Source: Terrilactibacillus tamarindi (GTDB lineage: Bacteria > Bacillota > Bacilli > Bacillales > Sporolactobacillaceae). Taken from it: 64,000 bases of DNA. Shown here piece after piece: positions 63,901-64,000 of the stretch. The translations under genes and the position numbers were made by a program. Numbering within the stretch: the first letter of the stretch is position 1; each line of letters begins with the position of its first letter. The notes beneath the pieces are model-generated. The model saw only the letters and a list, made by a program, of their open reading frames with translations. It searched no databases and was not told the origin of the DNA. The stretch lies in assembly GCF_009718825.1 (NCBI RefSeq), contig NZ_WNHB01000006.1, forward strand, positions 62,001 through 126,000. Direction: 5' to 3'.

Positions 63901-64000
63901 CTATGCCGATTCACTTTGTAGCTTTTTCATCATCGTTATCAGCATTTTCATTATCTCTTCTATAAGTTTATTAATTCTCTCGTATTCTTGCATACTGAGA
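63901..64000 (-). CDS. C-terminal end of a minus-strand gene cut by the window
   Basis: Frame reads LSMQEYERINKLIEEIMKML...KLQSESA and stops at 63901-63903. Helical and charged. The rest lies outside the window, so nothing firm can be said; it may also start at the internal Met and be very short. Confidence 0.3.
   Translation of the reverse strand, partial: LSMQEYERINKLIEEIMKMLITMMKKLQSESA

Noticed and set aside
1..64000. rRNA or tRNA genes, CRISPR array
   Set aside because: None was recognised on either strand; repeats found are isolated palindromes, not regularly spaced arrays.

Overview
The window looks like a chromosomal segment of a low-GC Gram-positive spore-former of the Bacillaceae. 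Shine-Dalgarno sites are strong AGGAGG types. GTG and TTG starts are common. Many genes resemble Bacillus subtilis families (YwnA/YwnB, MhqO/MhqP, monofunctional aspartokinase, GlnA, LctP). The genus assignment is inference; no rRNA or other marker is present.

Layout. 1-7.6 kb: a lipoprotein, a TcaA-like membrane protein, an amino-acid permease, and a TetR-led operon for a polar amino-acid ABC importer plus an OsmC protein. 7.8-8.3 kb: the 3' end of a decayed group II intron. 8.5-18.9 kb: aspartokinase, a glutamine synthetase with two TnrA/GlnR-type boxes, a 5'-nucleotidase remnant, a type II NADH dehydrogenase, acetyltransferases, a cupin and a MntA/HepT toxin-antitoxin pair. 18.9-36.7 kb: a plastic stretch holding nine copies of a short palindromic repeat, with lactate permease, Rrf2 regulators, an arsR-acr3-arsC operon, IS remnants and several truncated genes. 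36.7-41.9 kb: an MhqR-type quinone-stress operon, a decayed IS4-family element, a molybdopterin oxidoreductase and a quinone oxidoreductase.

From 42 kb to the right edge the window looks like a mobile island. It starts near a four-copy inverted sequence array at 42.03-42.39 kb. It carries cadC-cadA with two perfect operators, a methyltransferase, a complete mercury operon (merR, merF, a MerT-like protein, a MerP-like lipoprotein, merA) and a YnfA-family membrane protein. A set of small unrecognised genes follows (49.4-52.4 kb). Then comes a five-gene Tn7-like transposition operon on the minus strand: serine recombinase, tnsA, tnsB, tnsC, tnsD/tniQ, each overlapping the next. More unrecognised genes lie upstream of it (60.5-63.4 kb), two island genes being broken by single nonsense codons.

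The most interesting reading is that the TnsA homologue has Thr where Tn7 TnsA has the catalytic Asp114, while a serine recombinase is translationally coupled directly in front of it. That predicts a Tn7-like element that transposes by cointegrates and resolves them, rather than by cut-and-paste. The transposon termini are not proven in this window.
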